Below are positions 7,465 to 14,077 of a stretch of 22,988 nt of DNA, in pieces (position 1 is the stretch's first letter; each line of letters starts with the position of its first letter). The DNA is from Fimenecus sp052273845. GTDB lineage: Bacteria > Bacillota > Clostridia > Oscillospirales > Acutalibacteraceae. The notes beneath the pieces are model-generated. The model made no database searches and was not told where the DNA came from. It worked only from the letters and a program-made list of their open reading frames with translations. The stretch covers positions 1-22,988 of the forward strand of contig DAVZHM010000020.1 in assembly GCA_052273845.1 (NCBI GenBank), read 5' to 3'. Made by a program: the position numbers and the translations under genes.

Positions 7465-8394
7465 TTACAAATTCGCGCATAAGAAAGATAAAATGTCAGC
7501 GAACACTTCGTCACGATTGATTTCGTTTAAGATTTCGTGGCGGGCATCCTTGTAGAGTTTCATTTGCACGCGGCGGTGATTTGTGCTTTCGAGGCGCTCG
7601 AACACTTCTTTTACGCCTTTTCCGTAATTGCCGATGGGGTCCATCGTGCCGGAAATCAGCAAAATCGGTAAATCGGCGGGCACCGCGCGGTACCAACTGT
7701 CTTTGGAAATCTCCCGGACTGTTAAAAACAAGGCTTTCAACCCGCTGACGGTATATTTGTAGCCGCAAAGCGGGTCGGCAATGAATTTGTCCACTTCCGC
7801 TTCGTCGCGCGAAGCCCAATCGCAGGGCGTGCGTTTTTCGGTTTTCTTGTTGTATGCGCCGAACGCGATTTTATCCAGCATCGCGGAACGGTGGCGAGGC
7901 CCTTTTACCTTTATAAGGAGATTGCAAAGTAACAAACCGACGCCGAGCGCGGGGTTGGCGCCGCTTGTGCCGCTGTAAATTGCGCCGCGCAAGTTTTCGC
8001 CGTACTGCGCGGTATATTTTCGGGCGATCAAAGAGCCCATACCGTGCCCCAAAAGGAACAGCGGTAAGTCGGGGTATTCCCGTTTGCACCAATCGGTGAC
8101 GGTTTTTAAATCCTCGACAAAGTGCGTTTCTCCGTTTGCGTCTCCGAAATATCCGAGAAGTTCGGGAGAAGCAACCGATACGCCGTGCCCGATGTGGTCA
8201 TGAAAGAATACCGCAAAGCCGTTCGCACAAAGATATTCGGCGAAACGGCGATACCGCGCGGCGTGCTCCGCCATACCGTGCGAAAGCTGCACAACGCCTT
8301 TGATTTCGCCGTTTTGCGGTGCAAGAGAAACCGCTTGTATCTCCCCTACGCCGGAATGGGATGGGAACGCATAGTTTTTTTCAATGGTTTGCAT
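7465..8394 (-). CDS. Alpha/beta hydrolase (monoacylglycerol lipase/PldB-like), nucleophile serine replaced by glycine
   Basis: A 309-residue member of the lysophospholipase/monoacylglycerol-lipase group (Hydrolase_4). The oxyanion-side motif LSHGMAEHAARY is at 37-48 and the cap region lies around 150-215. Asp252 (SGTMDPIGNYGKG) and His286 (ARHEILNE) of the triad are in place. The nucleophile elbow reads LLGHGMGS at 114-121, where the family has GHSMGS, so the residue at position 118 is Gly (codon GGT at 8043-8041), not Ser. As read, the protein should lack normal esterase activity; a Ser codon AGT would differ by one base. It follows a BlaI-type repressor by 55 bases in the same direction, with GGAG before its ATG and a terminator after it. 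It may be a pseudoenzyme, a recent mutation or a sequencing error. Confidence 0.88.
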   Translation of the reverse strand: MQTIEKNYAFPSHSGVGEIQAVSLAPQNGEIKGVVQLSHGMAEHAARYRRFAEYLCANGFAVFFHDHIGHGVSVASPELLGYFGDANGETHFVEDLKTVTDWCKREYPDLPLFLLGHGMGSLIARKYTAQYGENLRGAIYSGTSGANPALGVGLLLCNLLIKVKGPRHRSAMLDKIAFGAYNKKTEKRTPCDWASRDEAEVDKFIADPLCGYKYTVSGLKALFLTVREISKDSWYRAVPADLPILLISGTMDPIGNYGKGVKEVFERLESTNHRRVQMKLYKDARHEILNEINRDEVFADILSFLCANL

Positions 8395-8449
8395 AGTTTA
8401 CTCCGTTTTTGAAAATGCATTCTATATTTCAGGGTTGCGGCAAAGCACC

Positions 8450-8815
8450 TTATTTTTCCTCCGCGTTGTCAATCATACGGCGAATTTCGTCCGCTTCTTT
8501 TTTGGAAAGAGATTTGCGTGCGATGAAAGCGGCGAAAAATGCAGGCAGAGAACCTTGGAAATTCTCGTCAACGAACTGTTCGCTCTGCATGGATTCATAT
8601 TCCGCTTTGGTGGTGACTACACGAACCGTACCTTTTACATTTTCAAAAAATCCGCGCACGCAGAGTTTTTTGAGCACGGTGTAGGTGGTGGATTTTTTCC
8701 AATTGAGCGCCTCTGCGCAGCGCTCCACCAATTCATGCGAAGTTAAGGGGGCATTTTCCCAGACGATGTCGGCAAAACGGGATTCGACTTCCCCCAATTT
8801 GTAAGTGATTTTCAT
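8450..8815 (-). CDS. BlaI/MecI/CopY-family transcriptional repressor
   Basis: A 121-residue winged-helix repressor (Penicillinase_R family) that binds DNA as a dimer. The N-terminal part (LGEVESRFADIVWENAPLTS, then WKKSTTYTVLKKLCVRGFFE) has the family's helix-turn-helix and wing. A short helical dimerisation tail ends in KKEADEIRRMIDN. In BlaI and MecI the protease site is Asn-Phe just before that tail; here the comparable stretch reads AFIARKSLS, so the usual cleavage site is not evident. No BlaR-type sensor protease lies nearby. Start at the ATG at 8815-8813, with AGAAGG seven bases ahead. An inverted repeat overlapping its own promoter suggests autoregulation and control of the hydrolase gene that follows. 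The signal it senses is unknown. Confidence 0.88.
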   Translation of the reverse strand: MKITYKLGEVESRFADIVWENAPLTSHELVERCAEALNWKKSTTYTVLKKLCVRGFFENVKGTVRVVTTKAEYESMQSEQFVDENFQGSLPAFFAAFIARKSLSKKEADEIRRMIDNAEEK

Positions 8816-8856
8816 ATAATGACCTTCTTTCAATATTCGTGTATTCTGCCAAAATA

Positions 8857-8885
8857 AATCTATCATAAATAGACTTTTTTGTCAA
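8857..8885 (-). promoter_or_regulatory. Promoter and candidate operator of the blaI-like/hydrolase operon
   Basis: On the minus strand a consensus TTGACA (8885-8880) is followed after 17 bases by TAGATT (8862-8857). An inverted repeat, AATCTAT-CATAA-ATAGACT (plus 8857-8875, six of seven bases symmetric), covers the -10 and spacer. That is where a BlaI dimer would block RNA polymerase. Confidence 0.65.
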
Positions 8886-8933
8886 TAAAAACTTTCGCAT
8901 TTCAATTTCCAAGTGAGAAATCTCGGAAAGCAC

Positions 8934-8962
8934 TTGACCGCGCATTGAAATTTTAATATAAT
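8934..8962 (+). promoter_or_regulatory. Promoter of the PiT operon
   Basis: TTGACC (8934-8939), a 17-base spacer and TATAAT (8957-8962). The leader of about 60 bases contains GGGG (8974-8977), which can pair with either of two CCCC runs. Confidence 0.75.
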
Positions 8963-9027
8963 TGAATATACTTGGGGATTGTGCTTATTTCCCCTTTAAC
9001 CCCGATACATTCTTTCGGAGGAACGGT

Positions 9028-10080
9028 ATGGATTTAACATTTCAGTATTTTTGGCAGGCTTGCACGAGCAATCCGCTGTTGGCGCTCGCCATTTTGCTGA
9101 CACTCGGTGTCATTCTTGTCAACGGGTGGACAGACGCACCGAACGCGATTGCCACCTGCGTTGTAACACGATGTATGTCTGCGCGAGCCGCAATTCTGAT
9201 GGCGGCCGTGTTCAATTTCTTAGGTGTATTTTTAATGAGTATATTCAACGCCACGGTTGCCGAAACCATTACGAAAATGGTTGATTTCGGCGACAATTCG
9301 CACGAAGCCATTGTCGCGTTAAGCGGCGCGCTGTTCGCCATTGTGGTGTGGGCAACGCTCGCTTGGAAATTCGGCATTCCCACAAGCGAAAGCCATGCGC
9401 TCATCGCGGGACTTACGGGCGGCGCGATTGCACTGCACGGCGGGCTTGAGGGCGTTAACGGCAGTGAGTGGGTTAAGGTACTTTACGGTCTTGTGATTTC
9501 CGTGGTTTTGGGCTTCGTTTTGGGGTACATCGTCTGCAAAATCGTGGTATTGCTTTTCCGCAAAGCCGAACGCCGCAAAACCGAAGTGCTGTTCCGTTGG
9601 GCGCAGATTTTCGGCGCCGCTTGTATGAGTTTTATGCACGGCGCGCAAGACGGGCAAAAGTTTATGGGCGTTATTTTGTTAAGCTTGTTTTTAATCAACG
9701 GGCAAAGTTCGGGCGCCGCTGTAAAAATGCCCGTTTGGCTGATGCTTTTGTGCTCCATTGTGATGGGACTCGGTACTTCCATCGGCGGCAAAAAGATTAT
9801 CAAATCCGTCGGTATGGATATGGTAAAACTCGAAAAATACCAAGGGTTCTCGGCAGATATTGCCGCTTCGATTTCTCTGCTTTTCAGTTCTGTATTCGGT
9901 ATTCCCGTTTCCACAACCCACGCCAAAACTACCGCAATTATGGGCGTTGGCGCGGTAAAACGGCTTTCTGCCATCAATTTCTCCGTGGTCAAGGAAATGA
10001 TGCTGACTTGGATACTCACCTTCCCCGGTTGCGGTCTTATCGGATTTTTAATGACCAAACTCTTTATTTGGCTGTTCTGA
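9028..10080 (+). CDS. pit: Inorganic phosphate transporter, PiT family
   Basis: A 350-residue low-affinity phosphate:cation symporter of the cytoplasmic membrane. The two inverted family repeats are clear: GWTDAPNAIAT at residues 33-43 near the N-terminus, and GIPVSTTHAKTTAIMGVG from about residue 291. A second-strand motif, FGIPTSESHALIAGLTGG, marks the end of the first half. The ATG at 9028 is chosen because CGGAGG lies six bases upstream; the frame stays open further back but without a ribosome binding site. The gene is followed after 24 bases by a DUF47/PhoU-like protein, the usual partner of PiT transporters in Firmicutes, so the two form a phosphate uptake unit with one promoter and one terminator. 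Length is normal for the short bacterial members. Confidence 0.95.
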   Translation: MDLTFQYFWQACTSNPLLALAILLTLGVILVNGWTDAPNAIATCVVTRCMSARAAILMAAVFNFLGVFLMSIFNATVAETITKMVDFGDNSHEAIVALSGALFAIVVWATLAWKFGIPTSESHALIAGLTGGAIALHGGLEGVNGSEWVKVLYGLVISVVLGFVLGYIVCKIVVLLFRKAERRKTEVLFRWAQIFGAACMSFMHGAQDGQKFMGVILLSLFLINGQSSGAAVKMPVWLMLLCSIVMGLGTSIGGKKIIKSVGMDMVKLEKYQGFSADIAASISLLFSSVFGIPVSTTHAKTTAIMGVGAVKRLSAINFSVVKEMMLTWILTFPGCGLIGFLMTKLFIWLF

Positions 10081-10104
10081 TGTGAAAAGAAAGGATATAA
10101 AAAT

Positions 10105-10728
10105 ATGAAAAACAAAGCAGACCGTTTCTATTTTGAAAACTTCGTTGACGCCTCGGACGCTGCCTGCACCGCCGCGGAATATCTCGTAAAATGCTTAAAA
10201 GGCTATGACACGGCAAAACTCCCCGAAATGCTTCAGGAAATGCACCACTATGAGCACGCAGGCGACACCAAAAAACATGAAATGTCCGCCGCGCTCGCCA
10301 AAGCGTTCGTTACACCGATTGACCGCGAGGATTTGGCGCTCATCAGCCAAAATATTGACGAAGTTACCGACTGCGTCGAGGAGATTTTGCAACGGATTTA
10401 CGTAAATCAGGTTACAACCGTACTGCCTGAATCCATCACCTTTGCCGAAAAATTGGTCGGCAGTTGCCAACTGATGAAACAAATGCTTTCGGAATTCGGC
10501 AATTTCAAAAAACCTGCGAAACTCCACGAAATGATTGTGGAACTGAACCACTACGAAGAAGAATGCGACAAAATGTATTTGGAAGCAACGATGAAAATCC
10601 GAACCCACTGCACCGACGTTTTGGAAATCATTTCCTGGCGCGAAATTTACGACAAAATGGAAGACTGCGCGGATGCCTGCGAACATGTCGGCGACTGCGT
10701 GGATACGGTGGTTATGAAAAACACCTAA
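10105..10728 (+). CDS. DUF47/PhoU-like PiT accessory protein
   Basis: A 207-residue all-helical cytoplasmic protein of the DUF47 (TIGR00153) family, related to PhoU. It has acidic, metal-binding-type motifs in each half: YEHAGDTKKHEM near residue 52 and EHVGDCVD near the C-terminus. Proteins of this family sit next to PiT genes and are thought to modulate phosphate uptake. Here the gene begins 24 bases after the PiT stop with AAAGGA upstream of its ATG, and ends at a clear terminator. Length matches the family. Its exact activity is not established from sequence alone. Confidence 0.9.
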   Translation: MKNKADRFYFENFVDASDAACTAAEYLVKCLKGYDTAKLPEMLQEMHHYEHAGDTKKHEMSAALAKAFVTPIDREDLALISQNIDEVTDCVEEILQRIYVNQVTTVLPESITFAEKLVGSCQLMKQMLSEFGNFKKPAKLHEMIVELNHYEEECDKMYLEATMKIRTHCTDVLEIISWREIYDKMEDCADACEHVGDCVDTVVMKNT

Positions 10729-10734
10729 CGATTT

Positions 10735-10759
10735 AAAAACCGCCATTTCGGCGGTTTTT
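10735..10759 (+). terminator. Terminator after the PiT-DUF47 operon
   Basis: A 10-base stem, AAAAACCGCC with GGCGGTTTTT, and an ATTTC loop. The T side of the stem doubles as the T tract. No separate promoter is obvious between here and the next gene (10797), so the CHR genes may depend on read-through. Confidence 0.8.
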
Positions 10760-10796
10760 ATTTACGGATGATTCTGTTTAAGAAAGGAAATGCGGA

Positions 10797-11366
10797 TTGA
10801 AACTGCACGGAAAAACGCTGTTGAAACTCTTTATGTCCATGCTTTACATCAGCAGTTTTACGTTTGGCGGCGGCTTTGTCATCGTCACCTTGATGAAGCG
10901 AAAATTCGTGGACGAACTGCATTGGATAGACGAACAGGAAATGCTGGATATGACCGCCCTCGCGCAATCTGCGCCCGGCGCTATTGCCGTAAACGCCGCC
11001 ATTTTGGTCGGATGGAAAGTGCAAGGTTTTTTCGGAATGCTCACAGCGGTGCTCGGCACCGTAATTCCACCGATGGTTATTCTTTCGGTCATTTCCTTTT
11101 TTTATCAAATGTTCGCCGAAAACACATATGTTGCCCTTGTTTTGCAAGGGATGCAGGCAGGCGTTGCCGCCGTAATTTTAGACGCGGCGTGCAGTCTCGG
11201 CAGTACAGTGCTGCGGAATAAAAACGCCTTGCACTACATCATACTGCTTGCGGCATTTGTTTTAACCTTTTTCCTGAAAGTCAATGTGATTTACATTATT
11301 TTAGGCGTGCTTGCCCTCGGCATACTGAAAGAGGCGCTTTCGCACGGAAAGGGGTGCGAAAAATGA
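10797..11366 (+). CDS. chrA: CHR (chromate-type) transporter, first half-size subunit
   Basis: A 189-residue membrane protein of the CHR family (short-chain type), homologous to the N-terminal half of full ChrA. The family signatures are SSFTFGGGFVIVTLM near residue 20 and SAPGAIAVNAAILVG near residue 58, followed by four or five further hydrophobic segments. I place the start at TTG 10797 because AAAGGA lies eight bases upstream and the family motif begins soon after; an ATG at 10790 is out of frame. It overlaps the second half-gene by four bases (ATGA). Short-chain CHR proteins usually act as pairs with opposite membrane orientation. Chromate export is the founding activity; in anaerobes the natural substrate is often unknown. 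Confidence 0.87.
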   Translation: MKLHGKTLLKLFMSMLYISSFTFGGGFVIVTLMKRKFVDELHWIDEQEMLDMTALAQSAPGAIAVNAAILVGWKVQGFFGMLTAVLGTVIPPMVILSVISFFYQMFAENTYVALVLQGMQAGVAAVILDAACSLGSTVLRNKNALHYIILLAAFVLTFFLKVNVIYIILGVLALGILKEALSHGKGCEK

Positions 11367-11929
11367 TTTATTTGCAGTTGTTTTTCAGCTTTTTGCAAGT
11401 CGGGCTGTTCTCAATCGGTGGTGGATATGCCGCCATACCGCTGATTCAAAGCCAGGCGGTGGACAAATACGGGTGGTTGAGTTTGTCGGAATTTACGAAC
11501 CTCGTCACCGTTGCCGAAATGACGCCCGGCCCCATTGGCGTGAACGCCGCGACCTTTACGGGAATCCAAATCGCGGGCGTGGGCGGTGCGGTTGTCGCGA
11601 CGCTCGGGTGCATTTTCCCCTCTTTGTTGATTGTTTCCGCGTTGGCACTTTTGTATGCCAAGTTCAAAAAAAACACGGCGTTTCAAGCCGTGCTGCAAAC
11701 CTTACGCCCCGCCGTGGTTGCTTTGATTTTGGGGGCGGGATTGAATATTCTGTTGTTGGTCGCATTCGGCGAGGGCGGCATATCTTTGCAATCCGTCAAC
11801 TACATCGGTATTTTGCTGTTTGCCGCCGCGTTTTTCGTCTTGCGCAAATGCAAATGGAACCCGATTTTGGTGATGTGCCTGTGCGGGGTTTTGAACCTTG
11901 GCATCTATACGATTCGAGGGATTTTGTAA
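11363..11929 (+). CDS. chrA: CHR (chromate-type) transporter, second half-size subunit
   Basis: A 188-residue membrane protein, the partner half of the split CHR transporter. It carries FSIGGGYAAIPLIQSQ near the N-terminus and MTPGPIGVNAATFTG about 40 residues later, the second-domain forms of the two CHR signatures. The ATG at 11363 shares four bases (ATGA) with the stop of the first half; AAGGGG lies upstream. A GTG at 11354 in the same frame is too close to that purine run. Coupled translation fits a one-to-one complex. After the stop I see no terminator, only the promoter of the next small gene. Confidence 0.87.
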   Translation: MIYLQLFFSFLQVGLFSIGGGYAAIPLIQSQAVDKYGWLSLSEFTNLVTVAEMTPGPIGVNAATFTGIQIAGVGGAVVATLGCIFPSLLIVSALALLYAKFKKNTAFQAVLQTLRPAVVALILGAGLNILLLVAFGEGGISLQSVNYIGILLFAAAFFVLRKCKWNPILVMCLCGVLNLGIYTIRGIL

Positions 11930-11941
11930 AGCTGTTCGCGT

Positions 11942-11971
11942 TTGACGCGTGCAAAACGAATATTATATACT
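11942..11971 (+). promoter_or_regulatory. Promoter of the FTR-like gene
   Basis: TTGACG (11942-11947) with TATACT (11966-11971) at an 18-base spacing, or TATATA (11964-11969) at 16. Confidence 0.55.
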
Positions 11972-12006
11972 GCTGTTATCCATACTATATATAAAGGGTG
12001 AAAACG

Positions 12007-12207
12007 ATGTCTGTACGATTTAACGAAGACGAAAATATGGTCAAAAAAATTCAAGAGGGTTTACGCCGCAAGGGCGGATATTGCCCGTGCCGTTTGGAAA
12101 AAAGCGAGGACAACAAGTGCATTTGCAAAGAGTTCCGCGAGCAAATTGCCGACCCCGATTTTGAAGGGTACTGCCATTGTCGCTTGTACTACAAATCCAA
12201 AGATTAA
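12007..12207 (+). CDS. Ferredoxin-thioredoxin reductase catalytic-chain-like protein
   Basis: A 66-residue cytoplasmic protein with three cysteine pairs: CPC at 26-28, CIC at 38-40 and CHC at 56-58. The context GGYCPCRLE, KCICKEFRE and GYCHCRLYY is that of the ferredoxin:thioredoxin reductase beta (catalytic) family, which carries a 4Fe-4S cluster next to a redox-active disulfide. The spacings (9 and 15 residues between pairs) differ from the plant enzyme (16 and 8), but the family is known to vary. The ATG at 12007 follows AAAGGGTG; a GTG at 11998 is too near that site. It has its own promoter and no variable-chain, ferredoxin or thioredoxin gene beside it. Its stop is only seven bases from the convergent stop of the next gene. 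Electron donor and target are unknown. Confidence 0.8.
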   Translation: MSVRFNEDENMVKKIQEGLRRKGGYCPCRLEKSEDNKCICKEFREQIADPDFEGYCHCRLYYKSKD

Positions 12208-12214
12208 ACGCAAC

Positions 12215-12820
12215 CTATTCCGCAGTGCTTCTGTTCTCATAATAGAGTTTGCGCGTCAGCACCTGCAAGTCTTCCACAGATTGGGCATCATCGCCGTATC
12301 CTTGGTACGAAATCGCACAATATGACGGCGTCCATTCGGTCTGCACATCGCGCAACTCACCCGTAAAGCCGTATAACACGGCGGAATTTCGATAGGTCAT
12401 TAAAAACGGGGAATACCGACGGTACAGATGCGCAATCGGTTCGGCGTCCTCGGTTTCTATTTCATAAAAGACCTTATACGCCTTATCTTCGGATACGGTT
12501 TGCCCCACATACGCAGTTTTTGTCCACAGTGCCAAAACAGCGGTGAAAAAAACGAACAATACGCAAAGCACAATGAGCGTTCCCCGCAGCAATTTGCTTT
12601 GCAAGGGATGTGTTTGTGCTTGTGTACCTGAGGCAATCCACTTACACAAAAGGCAACAGACCAACACGGAAAACAGGCAAATCGGCAAAGCAAGGTAACC
12701 GTGAAGCGGCGTGCCGAAAAAACAAACCGACACACCGAACAGTTCGGCAGCGCCCGCCAAAAGGCTTAAAAACAGCATTGCCGCCCCAACCGAAAACCAA
12801 ATCCGTTCTGACTTTTTCAT
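12215..12820 (-). CDS. Hypothetical membrane protein with C-terminal extracytoplasmic domain
   Basis: I do not recognise this 201-residue protein. It has three hydrophobic segments (WFSVGAAMLFLSLLAG, ALPICLFSVLVCCLLC and LIVLCVLFVFFTAVLAL) in the first half. The soluble C-terminal half of about 95 residues is rich in Tyr and acidic residues (YKVFYEIETEDAEPIAHLYRRY) and is probably outside the cell. The ATG at 12820-12818 is preceded by AAAGG ten bases upstream, and there is a strong promoter at 12881-12853. It is convergent with the FTR-like gene, with stops seven bases apart and no terminator visible between them. The C-terminal half mentions no known catalytic motif. Confidence 0.7.
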   Translation of the reverse strand: MKKSERIWFSVGAAMLFLSLLAGAAELFGVSVCFFGTPLHGYLALPICLFSVLVCCLLCKWIASGTQAQTHPLQSKLLRGTLIVLCVLFVFFTAVLALWTKTAYVGQTVSEDKAYKVFYEIETEDAEPIAHLYRRYSPFLMTYRNSAVLYGFTGELRDVQTEWTPSYCAISYQGYGDDAQSVEDLQVLTRKLYYENRSTAE

Positions 12821-12852
12821 ATGCAAAACGCCTTTCGACTGAAATTTCTTGT

Positions 12853-12881
12853 ATTGTACCGAAAAAAATATATCCGGTCAA
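12853..12881 (-). promoter_or_regulatory. Promoter of the hypothetical membrane protein gene
   Basis: On the minus strand TTGACC (12881-12876), a 17-base spacer ending in TTTTTTTCGG, and TACAAT (12858-12853). Confidence 0.7.
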
Positions 12882-12998
12882 GAGGCCTTGAAAATTTAAA
12901 CAGATTTTCGGCGCAAATTTGCAGCATAATCTCTGTAAAAACAATATTAAAGAAATGTTAAAAAAGTCGGAAATATGCGCCTTTTTTATGTTTTATTC

Positions 12999-13027
12999 TT
13001 GACAACAGAGGAAATGTATAGTAGAAT
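12999..13027 (+). promoter_or_regulatory. Strong sigma-A promoter of the secreted repeat protein
   Basis: A consensus TTGACA (12999-13004), a 17-base spacer and TAGAAT (13022-13027). The expected transcript starts near 13034, where CGAAC (13033-13037) can pair with GTTCG (13049-13053), a hairpin at the very 5' end of the message. Confidence 0.8.
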
Positions 13028-13083
13028 ATTACCGAACTAAGAAGTAAGGTTCGCAAATTCTTTAGAAAAAAGAGGGACTTATC

Positions 13084-13947
13084 ATGAAAAAAGTACTTGC
13101 GGTTGTTATGGCGCTTGTGATGGCTTTTGCATTCTGCGTACCGAGTTTCGCAGAAACAACCGGTTCTGCAGGCGGCGGGATTGACCTTGACTCCATTATG
13201 GACACCATTACCGGTGTGATCGGTAAGATTCTTGGCGGGTTCGGTTCTTCCGGCAGCAGCGGTTCCGGTATGGACATTGGCTCCATTATTGAATTCCTCC
13301 GCGGCTTTATCGGCGGCGGCGGCGACACAACTTCTCCTACCGGCGGCGCACAATTTGGTGAAATTTCCGCTGCAGACGCCAAGAACATTGTTAACGCACT
13401 GCTGAGAAGCGGCGCAAAAAAAGCTGACATTCAGAAGGCTGTTGACAAAATGTATGCAGACGGTCAGCTTTCCGATGCTTCCTACAAGAATCTTTGCGAT
13501 GCAATTGAAGCGGCGGAAGATGTTACCGGTACACCCGGCATCAGCGACGAAGACGCGGCAAAAGCAGCTGCCAGTATTATCATCGCCCTGAAAAAATTAG
13601 GCGTTCCGAATGACCAATTGAAATCCGTTGTTGACAAATTGTATGAGAATGGCACCATTCCGCAGAATGTGTATGACGAAATCATTAAACAGCTCGACTC
13701 TTCCGAAGCTACAACAGATGCTTCCAATGCAGGCGGTATCGGCGGTTTCCTTGGTAATATTGTTGACAAGCTTAAAGATGCATTTGGCAGTGGCGGCAAA
13801 GGCGACAATAGCGGCAATGGCTCCACAACCAAACCCGGTTCATACGAAGGTAAAGAACCCACCGGCGACACAGCAATCCTTTCTGTTGCGGCAGTTGCTG
13901 CTGTTGCAGGCGTAGCACTTGTGTTGACTAAGAAAAAACAGAAATAA
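13084..13947 (+). CDS. Secreted, membrane-anchored repeat protein of unknown function
   Basis: I do not recognise a function for this 287-residue protein. A signal peptide is clear (MKKVLAVVMALVMAFAFCVPSFA, cleavage near residue 23). Residues 33-80 hold two hydrophobic helix-plus-glycine segments (IDLDSIMDTITGVIGKILGG and MDIGSIIEFLRGFIGGGG), and a third like them is at about 208-230 (GGFLGNIVDKLKDAF). Between them are two tandem homologous helical repeats of about 53 residues: 93-145, with DIQKAVDKMYADGQLSDASY, and 153-206, with QLKSVVDKLYENGTIPQNVY. The C-terminus is KEPTGDTA, a hydrophobic helix and KKKQK. This resembles the NPxTG-like tails of clostridial surface proteins but is not a full LPxTG motif. 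A consensus promoter, a GAGGG site and a terminator of its own suggest high expression. Likely a structural or adhesion surface protein; a membrane-active role is possible. Confidence 0.82.
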   Translation: MKKVLAVVMALVMAFAFCVPSFAETTGSAGGGIDLDSIMDTITGVIGKILGGFGSSGSSGSGMDIGSIIEFLRGFIGGGGDTTSPTGGAQFGEISAADAKNIVNALLRSGAKKADIQKAVDKMYADGQLSDASYKNLCDAIEAAEDVTGTPGISDEDAAKAAASIIIALKKLGVPNDQLKSVVDKLYENGTIPQNVYDEIIKQLDSSEATTDASNAGGIGGFLGNIVDKLKDAFGSGGKGDNSGNGSTTKPGSYEGKEPTGDTAILSVAAVAAVAGVALVLTKKKQK

Positions 13948-13965
13948 TAAACTGTAAGTCCTGAT

Positions 13966-14003
13966 AAAAACAAGCGTCTTTAAAGAAAGCCGCTTGTTTT
14001 TTT
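13966..14003 (+). terminator. Terminator after the secreted repeat protein
   Basis: The stem AAAAACAAGCG pairs with CGCTTGTTTTT, with an inner CTTTAAAG able to fold as well, and the right arm ends in a seven-base T run. Confidence 0.75.
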
Positions 14004-14018
14004 ATGCTCGAAATAAAC

Positions 14019-14047
14019 TTGTTTTTTTGACTGTATTATGATACAAT
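14019..14047 (+). promoter_or_regulatory. Extended -10 promoter of coaX
   Basis: TGATACAAT (14039-14047), a TGn-extended -10, with a weak TTGTTT (14019-14024) 17 bases before it. The better-looking TTGACT at 14027 is only nine bases away from the -10 and cannot pair with it. Confidence 0.6.
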
Positions 14048-14077
14048 AGGCGGGCATATTATAAGGAGGGCTACCGT

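Noticed and set aside
10195..10746. Open frame of 183 codons on the minus strand opposite the DUF47 gene
   Set aside because: Phe/His/Val-rich shadow of the coding strand, running into the terminator stem.
13033..13053. CGAAC...GTTCG as a possible LexA (SOS) box
   Set aside because: The Firmicutes LexA box needs four bases between the arms; here there are 11. A transcript hairpin explains it better.
14027..14047. TTGACT as the -35 of the coaX promoter
   Set aside because: The spacer to TACAAT is only nine bases. The extended -10 with a weak upstream -35 is preferred.
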